A stretch of DNA of 64,000 nucleotides, from positions 8,189,001 through 8,253,000 of the forward strand of contig NC_052622.1 of assembly GCF_016545825.1 (NCBI RefSeq), given 5' to 3'. This stretch comes from Eucalyptus grandis. Its lineage: Eukaryota; Streptophyta; Magnoliopsida; Myrtales; Myrtaceae. Positions 49,320 to 61,792 of the stretch are shown piece after piece (position 1 is the stretch's first letter; every line of letters begins with the position of its first letter). The position numbers and the translations under genes are program-made. The notes under the pieces are model-generated. The model ran no database searches, was not told the origin of the DNA, and worked only from the letters and a program-made list of their open reading frames with translations.

Positions 49320-52245
49320 TGTCAGGACCAAATTTTTCGGGGTGTGAACCACCTAGGGTTTGGCTAATGGATTGTTAAGCCTAGACTTAACTCGGGCTCT
49401 CCCAAGCCCATACCAATTCGTGACTTAGGTTCAAGTTCTTAACATGCAATTGATTTTCAATTAGGAGTCGCCCCTAATATATTTTTGGTGGGTCGATTAG
49501 AAACCAAGTAAAGTAATGAGGGATTCACTTTACTCCTACGAACCAGATATTTATGAGTTCGGGGACTTGGTTACGCTAGATTTCTCTAACGCCCTTTCGG
49601 TACCTTTCTCTTTTGTTTTAAAAAAATGTTTGGCAAACAATTTGAATTGATTTTACTTCCCTAACATGTGAGGTGACCATGCGGGTGCACAAACCATCAA
49701 TTTAACACTCAAGAAAGCAAGTGAATAAATTGCAAAACTTACCTCATAACAACGAAAGCATCTGCGTTGTTAGATCAGAATTCATATCAACAATCCTAAA
49801 TATGATTTCTAATTAACAAGCAATCACTCAATTTTCGCTTTCACTTTTTTAACGAGACTATAATCCATATGCAATGCAATGCTTTTAATCTAATATGAAA
49901 TGATATGGCATGGCAACATGTCCTAAACTATATGAATGAATAGAAATGCAATGATTTCTTAATGAACATGCAATAATTAAATATGCAATCTAAATTAACC
50001 AGAATGACTTAATTCTAATGACGTGTGATGCAATGCAATGACGTACAAAATTATTTTAACTAAAATGATATGCAACATGCAATTTAATATGCGAGCTATT
50101 TGTCATGCGATATTTATTAAATGACCTAATCTAATGACGGCAATTTCTAATTAAATGAATCTAACAACAATCACTAAATGATGTGCATTTTGTGGACCTA
50201 ATTCTATATGACATGCGCATGATTTTTTATTCTAAAAATGCAATCTATCCTAGAAATTGCAACTAATTTATCCTAAGACAAATTTTATGAAATTTGAATT
50301 TTAAAAAATGATCTAGCTAGATTAAGATTCTATCTAATTTAAACTAGGATTAAGTCATATTAAATCCTAATTTAAACTAAGACATTATCTAAATCTAAAA
50401 TGCAATTTATCTAAAAAGATGATCTAAATTTAAAATGAAACATGCAATTCTAATCTAATATGCACAATGATTTTTTTTTTTTTGTGTTTTTCTTTAAGAA
50501 ATTTGAAATTAAAACTAACACATAATTAAACGTGCAATTCAAATAAAAAAACTAACAACCTAAATAAATGCACTTTATTTTTTGGATTTTTTTATTTAAA
50601 AATTTGAAATAAGATTGCAATCCTAAATATGCAAGATAATAAAAACAAACCTAATCCTAATTCAGATGTTTTGGATTTTCTTATTTAAAAATCCGAAATA
50701 AGATTGCGATTTTAACCCTAAGACTAGGAATATTCCAAAACAAACTTAACCCTAATTCGAATTTTTTGATTTTTTTCCTCTTATGAAAATAAAATTAATT
50801 CAAACACCACGGCATCAAATCAAGTAAGACAATATTGATATCCAAAAATTGGGCATGAGATCGGGTTGACCAATTTTAAAATTAAATCGCAAATCAAATC
50901 TCGGCCTTGAGATTGGATTGTCGATTTTTATAAAGGATTGCGAGTCGGATTTCGAGCGCGAAAATCGGACCGACAGGCGAGGGCACTTTCATATTGGAAT
51001 ATCAATAATATATTTAGGAACAATTTTACTAAAAAAAACAGGCTATAGAAGAAAATAAAAGCAAACAAAAATAAATAAATAAATAAAAAGACTACCTAAT
51101 CCTCCTTTTCTTTTTTTTGTTTTTTCTTTTTCCCAAAAAGAGGGCTTTCTTTGGTGCGGCTGGTCACCGGGGCAGTGGATCTCCAAGGGAAACTGGCTGA
51201 TCAGTCCGGCAAAGGGGATCCGGCAAGGGTGAACCGGCGGCAGCAGCAGATCGCGGATGGTGCGCTGCAAGCGTCGGGTCGCTGGTCGGAGCGGCACGGG
51301 CGGAGCAGCAGGCACAGCTGGTCGCGGGTCAGGCAGGACAGGACGTTGCGGACGAAGCTGAGCAGAGGAGCAGGTCGTCGAGCGGAGATGTGGGCGCGGT
51401 CGGGCCGGACTCGGACAGCGGGACGTCGAGTGAGCGGGAGCGTCGATCGTTGGTCTCCTGAGCTTCGGGGCGGCGAGCGGCGCGGGTCGGCAGGACGTCG
51501 GGGGGAGCGAGCAGCGTGGGTCTGCCTGGCTTCGGGCTGAGCAACAGCGGCAGGTCGGATCGAGCGGCGCGGGTGCTTGCGAGTTGCAGATCGCGGGCTT
51601 CAGATGGTCGGGCACGTAGAGCCTCGCAGGCGGGGCACGGTGATGCTGAAGAAGATGAACAGGAACAATTTTCCTTCTTTTTTGCTTTTTTCCTTTTCTT
51701 CTCTCCTCTGCAGCCGCACACTCTCTCTCTCTCTTTTCTTTTTACTTTTTACGTCTTTTCCCCCTTCGACGAAGAGAACGCCCCCTCCTCTCATACGCGT
51801 ATGGCCTTTTATAGGGGAGGGAATTGGATTTTTAAATTCTTCCTCAAATCAACATCCGCAATATTTTTCACAAAATTCATCCCATGCTAATAAAGATTCG
51901 AGATTAAGATGAAGTTTTTCTCTAAATCCAAATCTTTCAAAACCAAATCGCAATATTCTTTTAGCCATCTGCCCTATTAAAAAAAGATTCATATCTCGGA
52001 AAAATTTTAAAATATTATATTCCCACGAGATAATTTTTAATTATTAAAAAACACGGGCTTGGGCTAACTTGTTCGCTTCATGGGCTTGATTCATCTAATT
52101 TGAATATATCCGCCACCGGTCCAATAAAATGCAAAAAATGCAAATAACAAAATAAATGCTACTTAAATCTATATGCTATGCAATTAATAAAATTAACCCC
52201 TAATTTCCTATGCAATAACTAAATTGCCAAATTTAGGTGTCAACA
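49320..52245 (-). mobile_element. Solo LTR, about 2.93 kb, inverted relative of 8546-11403
   Basis: Minus-strand ends are TGTTGACACCTAAATTTGG and GGTCCTGACA. Five-base duplications TACTG flank it (49315-49319, 52246-52250). Blocks of similarity to the first solo LTR run in the same order, including the terminal region, the TATA box and a GC-rich stretch (51150-51610). No internal region remains. Confidence 0.88.
51805..51813 (-). promoter_or_regulatory. TATA box of the second solo LTR
   Basis: The minus strand reads TATAAAAGG in a CCCTATAAAAGGCC context, as at 8977 in the first solo LTR. Confidence 0.7.
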
Positions 52246-52530
52246 TACTGCAAAATGGATATTTAAAAGAGAACTAATCAAATAGCTAGAGAATTTCACA
52301 AACAAACCCAACAAGTACACATTCATTTTAATGTTACATGCATTTATTATACAATATTAATTTTTCTTGAAGAAGATGAATGGAAACATGAATCAAACGA
52401 CTAAAATGCAGAGAATCAACATTAACTCAATGATGTAAAGCATTGATCAAATTTTTCCATCAAAATCGAGCAAAAAGTTAAGTGCTCGGGTAGATTACTT
52501 GCAGTAAGGTAAAATCTCCAATGAAGATTG

Positions 52531-52567
52531 TGTCACGCCTCGAACCTCCGAGCGCGTGCCCATCCCT
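52531..52567 (+). repeat. LTR-end scrap at the edge of block C
   Basis: TGTCACGCCTCGAACC with the following GAGCG and GTGCC matches the start of the LTR at 61793 for about 36 bases and then stops where block C begins. Confidence 0.6.
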
Positions 52568-55275
52568 CTCTATTTAGATAGATAAAGCTTTCAAGCCATT
52601 GTGTTTCTTATATTGTTGATTAAATTTGTAAATTAACAAGAAAATCAACCTTTACAACTCTAAATAAGTTTTTACTTCTAATAAAAAGGATATTATAAGT
52701 GTTATGACTTTTGTATAACATTTACTTAAGTGTCAAAACTTTTCGAGTGATTAGTTGAGTGCCACATCAATAGAAAAAACAATCAATTAAGTGTCTCCGA
52801 TGATAAATTTCGGCAATTCATCCTAAGTGACTTTTTAATAAGAAGTTCTATTCTTATGTAGATTTTCCTATGATAAGAAAAGCAATTCGAGGTAGCAACG
52901 ATTTGGATCTTCTTGACAAACGACGCCTCTTGTGAATGAAGAAATCATTCGCCCTCTCTCCCCCCACACTGCAAGCAATGTGAAGGTGCGGGAAAAGGAG
53001 AGTGCTTAGAGGGAAAAAATTATGGTTTAGTGCTAGAAGGACTGTAGTGGCTAAAACCACAAACTGGGCCACGTTAGCTCTACTCGAACTACTTTCATCC
53101 TGGCAACCAATACGCAAAAACTTATGAATTTCTATTTGCATTGTCATGAAAACCCTAGTTCTCTTCTCCCCACGTAAAAGAATCAATTCCAACACAATCT
53201 GAAGATTGAGCATCACAAATTTATACGATACCCACCAAATTAAAAGAAGAATATAACTTTTCAAAGGAAATCATCAACTAGCAATGAGAGAATCGAATGG
53301 CCCGAGGAAAAAAAGCGGAAAAATCTAAAGGTGGGAACAAAAGGTCGAAGCTTTGAAGTAGGCATCTACAGTGTTGGCTACACTGACTTTTAAGCCCACG
53401 GTTGCAATAATATTTGCCTTTATCTTCAATTGGTTGACATTTCTAGTATGCTTTTTCACGTTAATTTTACAATTATAGAGATATAAGCAGAAAAACATAG
53501 TTAAATGAATATTTATAAAGACCAAAAATGTAAAAACCGATACTGAGTTAGATCTGAATGCTTTTATCGGTTCACAAGAAACACCGAAATCAAATCGGAA
53601 CTGAAGATGACTGCAATCGGCAACTTTGGAACTAGCCAGTTTGATTCTCAATTCCAAAATTTTGAAACTAGCATTAGTTCCCGGTCTAGGTCAGAAACCG
53701 TGCCACCCAGGAATTTATCTCTCCCTCGTCCTTTTTGAGACTGCAGACATAGTGAAGGCAAGGCCATAGTGGAAAAGAAAACAATGGTCCAGTGCTAGAG
53801 GGACTATCGCGGCTAAAAGCACAAAATGGATTGCCTTACCTCCACACAAAACAAATCTCATCATGAAAACTAATACTCAAAAACTTATGAGTTGCTACTT
53901 GTGGGTTTTGTTGTTATGAAAACCGTAATTCTCTTCTTCCCACATGAAAAATCAATTGCAACACAATCTGACGATTCACGAACTAAGAAGATACCCACAA
54001 ATTAAAAAGAAGAGCACAACCTTTCCCAAGAAATCAACAACTAACGATGAGAAAATCGAGTGGTGTCAAGAAAAAGTGGAAACATTTGAAAGTGAGTACA
54101 AAAGGTGAAGCTTCGAAGAGGGCATCCACTGTTGAAGTGTTGTCTATACTTTGACTTTTAAGCCCACAAGTGCAATAATATTCCCCTTCATCTTCAATTG
54201 GTTGACACGATCTTGAGTCACTTTTTTTTTTCTCTTGCTCTCCATTGCAAATTTCATATGGTAATTTTGCTGCAAAATCCTTGGATATGAGTTTAGGGTT
54301 AGAAGAAGAGACTCAATTAGTTCCCAATTTGTTAATTTCGACAAACATGAGTTAGATCATGTCATTCTGATTAAATAATGTTGAGTTCACTTTGCTAGAA
54401 AGCCACGTTAGATAATTTATATTAAAAATTACCCGTCTGAATTTTCAGCAATTCAAATTGGCAATTTTATTGAAGTAAATTTTTTTTTTTCCGAAGTGAA
54501 ATTTCATGATTGCTCGAAAAGTTTTGGCACTAAAGAGAACATGGTATAGAATTTATTGCACTTCTAATGTCCTTTTCATGCTAATGTTACTATTATAGAC
54601 GTATAAGTTAAAAACAAAGTTAAATGAATATTTATAAAGACCAAAACTATAAAAACCAATACTGAGTCAAATATGTATGCTTTTATCAGTTCATGGGTAA
54701 CCCAGGAATTGGATCGGAATAGACAGGAATCATAACCGGAAGTTCTAGAACCGGCTGGTCCGATTCGATTTCAAAATATTGGAACCGAGAATTACAAGGT
54801 TAGTTTTCGGTTTTAGTTAGAGTAGATCACCCCTACTCTTTCTCTTATCCTTTTATTTCACACTGCAGGCATAGTGAAGGCGCGAGAAAAGGCGAGAGTT
54901 TAAACAATTATGGCTCGGTGGTAGAGGGATTTTCACGGCAATGAGCACATTAACTCCACATGAGCTGCTCTCATCCTGGAAACTAATGTGCAGAAACTTA
55001 TGAATTGCTATCTGCAAGTTTTGTTGTTATGAAAACCATAGTTCTCTTCTTACCACGTAAGATAAGCATTGCAACAAAATCTGACGACTGGGAACAAAAA
55101 GATATCGGCACAATTAAAAGAAGAATATAACTTTTCGAAATATATCACCACTAACAACAGGAAAATCTAATGTCGCGAGGAAAAGACAGAAAAATCTGAA
55201 AGTGGGTACAAAAGGTTAAAGCTCTGACGCGGGCATCCATAGATAAAGTGTTGTCTATAATTTGACTTTTAGGCC
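52568..55275 (-). repeat. Block C: inverted, diverged copy of the A/B tandem block
   Basis: The reverse complement carries the unit ATG (54257), the GTGTGGAGCTAA-like and CTAGGGTTTTCATGACAA phrases, and the same terminal AGCTTGAAAGCTTTATCT motif as A near 5400. About three units are present, more decayed than A and B; reading frames are shifted. C ends at 55275 where a MULE remnant begins. Confidence 0.8.
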
Positions 55276-55675
55276 AGGACTCGATGCCCCTGCTAACCCT
55301 CTCTTGCCTTCCCGATAATTGTGGGGCAACGACGGCGGCGAGGGCTGAGCCCTCAACCATTGCCTATTATTTATTTTCCTCCTCACTTCTCTTTTTTTTT
55401 TTTTTTTCAAAAAAATGGTTTAAATTTTAATTTAATTAATTTTTTATATTAAAATTCAAATTGTGCCAAAATGATGTCGTTTTTGTGTTTATTTTTTGAG
55501 TCAGCCTTCCGGCAAGCCACGTAAACGAAAAATGTTAATAAAAAATTATCAGGTAAAATTTCCGATAGAGTTCGCTGATGTGACACTTAAGTATCCCATT
55601 TTTAAAAAAAGTGACACTTTTGGCACTTAAGTGTCATCTTGTGTTAAGTTTTGATACTGAGTGTTCTTTTGCTCA
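55276..55675. mobile_element. Half of a MULE-like element (E5)
   Basis: Core-like GC stretch (55310-55350), AT arm, a diverged ATGATGTCGTTTTT palindrome half and CACTTAAGTG-type end repeats match the right half of E1/E4. The left half is missing. Confidence 0.6.
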
Positions 55676-55984
55676 TATTTCACTGGCATTTCAATTGTTA
55701 GTAGGATTATAGTTCATCTGCTTATTACCACATATCAAAGCTCAATAATTATTGTGCAAATCGGTTTGTAATTTAACTTTCATATGGCTGGAACGCTATT
55801 CGGCAACCTCGAAACACCAGCTTTTATGGGTCTGTGGGCCCAACGATGAGAAAATATGTCATGTGTCAATCATACAACCAACGTGGCTAAATATTTAATT
55901 ACATTGCTTGCATTTCTTTATTTGACGTTTAAATTTTAATTTCGAAACTCTCCATCCTTATTGGTTCATTGGCCCATGTAATCT

Positions 55985-56835
55985 TGTCATGTGAGACAAC
56001 CGTTTTTCCCATGCGATCGGCGTGGGGCTAGCCACGTGGCATTATCCAATTGGCGAGTAGTCACTGCGTGAGCAAGCTCAGGTGGGCTCTTGCCTAATTG
56101 CCAACAGAGATGATTTTGGGAAGCATAGAAATTTTAATACCTCAAGAGAAGCAGGAATTTAATCCATCTACATTTATATCATTGTTTACATGGAAATAAC
56201 CGCAAGCTTTGGAAAACACTTGTATCTTTCAAATCGAGGATGATCGAGATCAAGAAGTCATTGACTCTTTTTTTTTTCTTTTAAGAAATTGTTTGATTCA
56301 GAGGAAAAAATTAGTTTTTTCATTATATGATTCGATGGATATTTTGGAATCCACGTCAAATTGATAGATAATTTCGATCAAATGAATTCCGTTAGAAAAT
56401 AGTAGAGTTTCTTCATTTTCTATTCGGATTTAGCTTTGCTCATAGAGCACAAAAAGTTTTCCAACGATATGCACTTAGCAAAAAAAAAAAAAAAAAAGAG
56501 CTTTTGATTTGATAAATTCAATTGCGATAAAGTTATCTACTGCCACTTTTATGACTCTCATCTCATGGCTTCATACTTCCTACTCTACCATTAATTAACA
56601 CATAAAGCGTTAGTTGATTAGTTGGGACTTAATCTGAGAACATAAATTTTGTGCTTAAAAATACACCTATTTTCAGTGAAAGTAACTTTGGCCTCAATTG
56701 CTAATCTCAAGAGAACCCTTATTTAATGCATGTCAACAAACTAATTTGCATACATTCGTCGAAATTAATTGACTTAAGTATTGGAACACCTCATAGTATA
56801 AAATAAGATTTCGCATTTACTTCTACTCATATAAT
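55985..56835 (-). repeat. Block P', inverted copy of 36661-37530
   Basis: Read in reverse complement it follows block P throughout, with small indels. It lies between ANK3 and block C, as P lies between ANK2 and block B. Confidence 0.8.
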
Positions 56836-57058
56836 AATTACTTTTTTTTTTTTATCAATTGCCCACAGTTCTATAATCTTTTCAGTTTGCCAAATTTTTA
56901 AATTGAGTGACGATAATATATATCTTAAAAAGAGAGAAATTTAATTGGATACTTCACATTTAGTTTAACATCTTACTTTCAATTTTCCGCTTTCACGTTT
57001 ACTTCTCCTTTTTTGCAAATTTGAAAATACATATAAGTATGGGCTGCTTTCGCGACTT

Positions 57059-57274
57059 TTATATTGTTCGTAAGACCATAATAATACTCATAGAGGGTGG
57101 AATCAAATATTGCAATACTAGCGGGTACCTGAGGTTCGCGTGGTTAGTTGTCGGGACCGGGGCCAGCGCGGGAGCCAGGCTTGGAGGGGGAGATTTGGTG
57201 GTTTGAGCTTTTGAATCTGGAGAAGAGAGCAGCATAATAGCTGTGGTAATCAAGAACACCGTGGTTGAAACCAT
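57059..57274 (-). CDS. Short secreted proline-rich ORF, arabinogalactan-like
   Basis: From ATG at 57274 the minus strand encodes about 71 residues. A hydrophobic leader (MVSTTVFLITTAIMLLSS) is followed by KSPPPSLAPALAPVP, an Ala/Pro/Ser pattern seen in arabinogalactan and fasciclin-like proteins, then an unrelated tail. A CAG followed by GTACCC near 57130 may be a splice donor, so the real C-terminus could lie elsewhere. No GPI-type tail is visible. It could be a first exon or a relic. Confidence 0.35.
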   Translation of the reverse strand: MVSTTVFLITTAIMLLSSPDSKAQTTKSPPPSLAPALAPVPTTNHANLRYPLVLQYLIPPSMSIIMVLRTI

Positions 57275-57632
57275 TTCTTCGGAGAATTCGAGTTGCTCTC
57301 TGCAGATTACAACTTCCAAACATCAAAGTTCGCTCTTATGCTCATATATAATTGGAATGTCGACAATATGACAGGCAAGTTCATGAAAACCAATCACTGT
57401 CGATTTTTCATAAGCAACAACACATCTTTGTGAAAAAGGATGCTGTATAAATCCGTAATTATTAATATGTTTAGATTTTAGTAGGGCCGGCAAAATGAGT
57501 TCCAACCCATATTTGGACTCAGATTTGATGAGCCAAATACTTCATTTGGGCTTGCTTCGGCTCAATGCTTTGTCAATAATTTCGTGAGGAACTGAGCATC
57601 AAGAAGTTGATAGACAGTTGATTTTGGGATAA

Positions 57633-57830
57633 AACCCGAAAAGTCCTAAACCTTTTACATTTGTGCTAGTTAAGTTCTAAACATTTCAATTTAGCCAATC
57701 ATGTCTTAAAATTTTTGCCTATTTTCCAATTCATTCCTATTTCCTGAAAAAGTCTGACGTGGGATACCCACTCAGTGTCGGCCATGCTACGTGTCACAGC
57801 CAGTGCTGACGCGGTCGTAGACTCAACTTT
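57633..57830 (+). mobile_element. Single end of an M1-type MULE
   Basis: GGGATAAAACCCGAAAAGTC, CTAAACC and an AATTCATTCCTATTT stretch follow the left end of M1 at 6600-6760 in the same order. No matching right end was found nearby. Confidence 0.5.
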
Positions 57831-58230
57831 GCTCCAAAATTAAAATATGAGAACATATAAATGATGAGGCAAAGAGGACATGGAAAGGTTTGAACCCAGC
57901 AGCCCAATACCTTCACCTGACGAGATCACCAAGAGAAAGCCAACTTTGAACCCGTCGACTATTCAGTTGAACCACATTTATTTAAAAACTTAACCAGTCA
58001 ACTAGGATATATCGACTACTACATACCATATTAATTTTTTGATGTGAGATTTCTTTAACATAACTCACATGTGTATCATAACAATAATAACATGTAAAAT
58101 TCAGTGGTAACTTTAACAATGACCTTGGATCTGACATAACAGGAAAACAACTGTACATTGATCCACATACATAAAGGAAAATACATATTATTTAATACAG
58201 GTCATAGATAATATCGAATGATCAATTGAA

Positions 58231-60048
58231 TCAGTGATTTGGAGGATGTGGCGCCTCCCCACATTTCGCTGCCGTCGAGTCATTGGTCTTTGATTTACTG
58301 GCATCATTATAAACGGATGTGTCAACTCCCCACAAAGAAATGTAAATGAGAATAATCCCAAGCACCAGACGACGACAACAAAGGCCGCCTATCACAAGTA
58401 AGGGAGGGAACTGTAACAATGAAGCAACTGAGATAATGAGGAGGAAAACAAGTCCCAAATAAAATATGGCGTTGGCAAGCCAAGGGAGTTTGCTAATGGT
58501 CAAGGTGACACCAGTTAAGAAAGCAACCGACATTGCCGGGAGTGCAATTATTAGTGGCAGTGTTGAGTTCGCGTATGCAGATGCCACAGCTCCGACGTCA
58601 TTTAGCCGCACCAAGTAGAGTATGACAACGACGATCATTGAGCAGAACATTGCGATGGTGTTGCAAATCACGAAAGCCTGGAACATTCTCTTGTCCAGCA
58701 TCGTAGCCATGCCCTGGTCACCTTTGGAGGCCATGTCCGAGCCGTTAAATCCTCCAGGAACTGCGAAACCAGCTGCAAAAGTCACAGTAGCCACAAGCAT
58801 TGCCACCACCATACGGGAATTGACAAAATCCCTGGTTGCATCCCTGTCTGGCTTCGTTTCGGGCGAGACAAGCTTTTCATCTCGAGCTTCCGGTCGAAGT
58901 ATGAGCGTGTCTCTGTCAGAAACTGAAGATTCCCAAATGTCCGAGCAAGCCAACACCATGTATGCCAATTCCTAAGATGGGAAGAATATAAAATGGAAAA
59001 AAGAACAAGCTTATACCATATTGAAAACGGGAATGGACTCTGGAAACTTTTACTAAAGATGCAGAGTCTGCTCTTCTAGAAGAATTGACAACAAAGCACC
59101 AAGTTCATTTTAGATGAGAAAAGAAGCATCAATGAAATGTATGCGGTCAATCCTTTCATAGGTCGACATAATGATAACGTTATGAGTTTGTGCAACATTT
59201 CGCCTCTTTGACCCCTGGCTTTTTATGAAAAAATGGAATGCAACCTTGACAACCCCTGCCTTTTGTACATGACCGTATTCATAGGCTCAATTAATCAGGA
59301 TATATAAATTGTGATCTCCACATTATCCAAGATATGTAACTAAATTAGAGACTTGTAGAACATCAATTCAAGAGGAGTCTTGGCTATTCTAGAAAATTAA
59401 TTAGTATACAAAATCTCCAATAAGTTGATAGATAAAATAGTAACCGTTCATGTTACCTACATTCCGAATTGTATGCTCCCTTGCCATGCATTCTACAGCA
59501 ATGTTGTAAGCGGTCAAGCATATGTTGTTGGAAGTGGTGAGTCGAATTCTTTTATCCTGCAAAAGATGAATCAAAGCAGCGGGTTGTGCATGCATCGCAG
59601 CCAAGTGCAAAGGTGTATTTCCATCATGATCCATTGCATTTATGTGCTCTCCCAGTTCTGGATGTCTGAGTATTTGTCTCACCGCTGAAGCTCTTCCAAA
59701 TTTTGCTGCGACATGAAGAACGGTTTGTCCTTGTCCATTTGGCAATTGCGATACTGGATATAGCTTTTTGATTAGGTTAACATGGCCCCTCTTGGCCGCT
59801 ATATGAATGGGAAGATCCCCATTCATGTCCCGTTCTCGGGCCAAATATTCAATTTCTGGTAGTAAGATATCGAATACTGGGGACCACTTGATGTAAGCAC
59901 CTAAATGGAATACATTGTACCCTCCTGAGTCAATCATTGCAAATAGCTTCTTGTTCCATTGGAGTATCTTGGCGACTAATTCTGGGATCAGGAGCACCAA
60001 ATTAGGGCCACATCTACGTAAACACGAGATGGATTGACAGTCGCCCAT
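58231..60048 (-). CDS. ANK3: ankyrin-repeat/PGG-domain membrane protein
   Basis: Two exons join in frame: 60048-59461 (from ATG in MGDCQSISC, or from an acceptor TAG at 60014) and 58971-58231. The donor is GTAGGT and the acceptor CTTAG. The joined frame gives about 442 residues. The first exon has four ankyrin repeats (GYNVFHLGAYIKWSPVFDIL, GDLPIHIAAKRGHVNLIKKL, GQTVLHVAAKFGRASAVRQI, GNTPLHLAAMHAQPAALIHL). The second has TFAAGFAVPGG, CNTIAMFCSM and four membrane segments. An equivalent of ANK1 exon 1 is not seen in the next 4 kb. The acceptor at 60014 gives a phase different from ANK2, so the protein is either N-terminally short or a relic. It is the best candidate for a working gene here. 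Confidence 0.75.
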
Positions 60049-60789
60049 GTTGGAATAGATTGCAATGCTAAAACTAGTTGTTATAATTTTGACTAAATAG
60101 GGAAGCCTTGATCTTGCTCAATTCATGGCTTTTTCTCCGTATTAATTTTCATTGCGCCATTCTGATTTCTGACTTAATCCATGCATAATTAATGACATGA
60201 CATATGCCATATCATTTAGTAAGGCTTTCTGATGGAAACCTTAATACATGTAGCATTACTCATTCATTTATACACACAATATACACGACCGGTAAGACTA
60301 TTTTGTATTATGGGAAAGCGGCATTTCTCTCACTTTTGTATTTCTTAAATTGTCCTTGCTTTACGCACATAACAACCCACTTAAAACTATCTTTTTACAC
60401 AGCCATGTTACTACACGCATGGGTGTGTGCCAGTACATGATTTGTTCCATATTGAATGTGCTGTGCGCGTAATCATATAAATCCAAGTTATGACAGCCAC
60501 AGTGTTGATCTGTGATGACATAAACACAGTGGTGGACAACAAAACAAGTCCCCTTTCACTGCCAGTACTGCCAGTAAAATCTACGTCCAAAATAATAAAA
60601 GCTCGGTGACTTTTGCAAATTAATTATAAGAGGTCCTTCCTAACGGATTTGCCTCTAAAGTGACACGTGACACGTAGAACTCTAATTTGCAAGAAATTAA
60701 TTATTTTTCTTGCACCATCCACTTATTTTGCTTCGAATTAGGGTTTATGTTTGACTCATTCAATACCATGATTTTGACCTACCATTTCC
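60049..60789. other. ANK3 upstream region
   Basis: AT-rich; the first ~60 bases resemble the intron DNA before exon 2 in ANK1 and ANK2. No exon 1 or promoter could be assigned. Confidence 0.4.
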
Positions 60790-61792
60790 GTCCAAGAGGG
60801 GAAAAGGCATACATTTAGGGATATTGCCTAAATGATGGGTCTGTAGCCCTCGATTAAGCACGGGCTCTCCTAAGCTCTTATCTCATGTGACATTAGGATA
60901 TTCAATCTTAGTCTAAATTGGCCTTATGAAAATTTTAAATGAGTCACTACTAGTCTATTAAGGATACCTCACTACTTATATAACCAGTGAATTTAGGATT
61001 AGTGACTTGACTACACTAATTATCTAACTAACATCATTTCAATACCTAGCCTTGTTCAATCATCAATAACATGTTCAAGCAGCCTTGATTTTTGATTATG
61101 ATCCTAAAGGTAAGTGTCCATTTGAGCATGCAAATGGTTTTTGTAGGTCTCATTTTCATTAGGGTCTAAACTAACCCCAACCTATTATGGGAAAGGGAAA
61201 TTAACAAATGATTTTTTGAAAAGTGATGTGGTAATAAAACAACCAAAGTCCAAATTGCACTAAAATTTAACACGAGCAACCAAACATTTACATACGTAAA
61301 TTAAATATGCAAATCAAACATGCAACATAACCAATGTGCAAACAACAAAGGCCTAATTATATTAAGAAGGCATGACATGGCAATTCTTAACCAAATTCTT
61401 GCATATGTTAATCTTCAAAAATTTAATTTTTTATAAAAAAATAACCTTTTAATATAAAAAAATAATATAAGACAATAAACTACCCAAGTCGGATCTCCCC
61501 ATCCGACCCGGCCGGGACCGACCGGGTCCACGAATGGACTGGCTCATCAAGCCCGAGACAAGCCGGCCTTAACATTTAACCCAACCTCGCCAAGCCTAGA
61601 CCCAAATTTTGGCCAACCCAACAGTAGCCTAGAGAAGCAAATGGAACCAGACCAGCTCTCTTCCCCCGACCCAGCTCCGACCACACAGCCGACCTGACTT
61701 GCGCCCTCGCCTCTCGCAACCCCCCAACGGAGATGGCCCAAACGAGCGGCACCACTAGTCTCGGCCTGGCCGCAAGAGCACCCGGCACTGCC
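60790..61792 (-). mobile_element. Diverged relative of the 2.9-kb solo LTRs
   Basis: ACGGGCTCTCC, GAGTCACTACTAGTC and a GACTTGACTACACTAAT stretch, then ATGCAA-rich DNA, appear in the same order as in the solo LTR at 49320-50500. The unit is truncated at 61792, where another LTR starts. Confidence 0.5.

Noticed and set aside
51043..51912. Pro/Ser/Arg-rich frames up to 190 codons
   Set aside because: They fall within the GC-rich part of the solo LTR on both strands, without any known domain.
57860..57970. Minus-strand tRNA-like A and B box (GGTTCAAACC)
   Set aside because: A good B box but no clover-leaf, no A-tail and no target duplication, so neither a tRNA nor a SINE can be supported.
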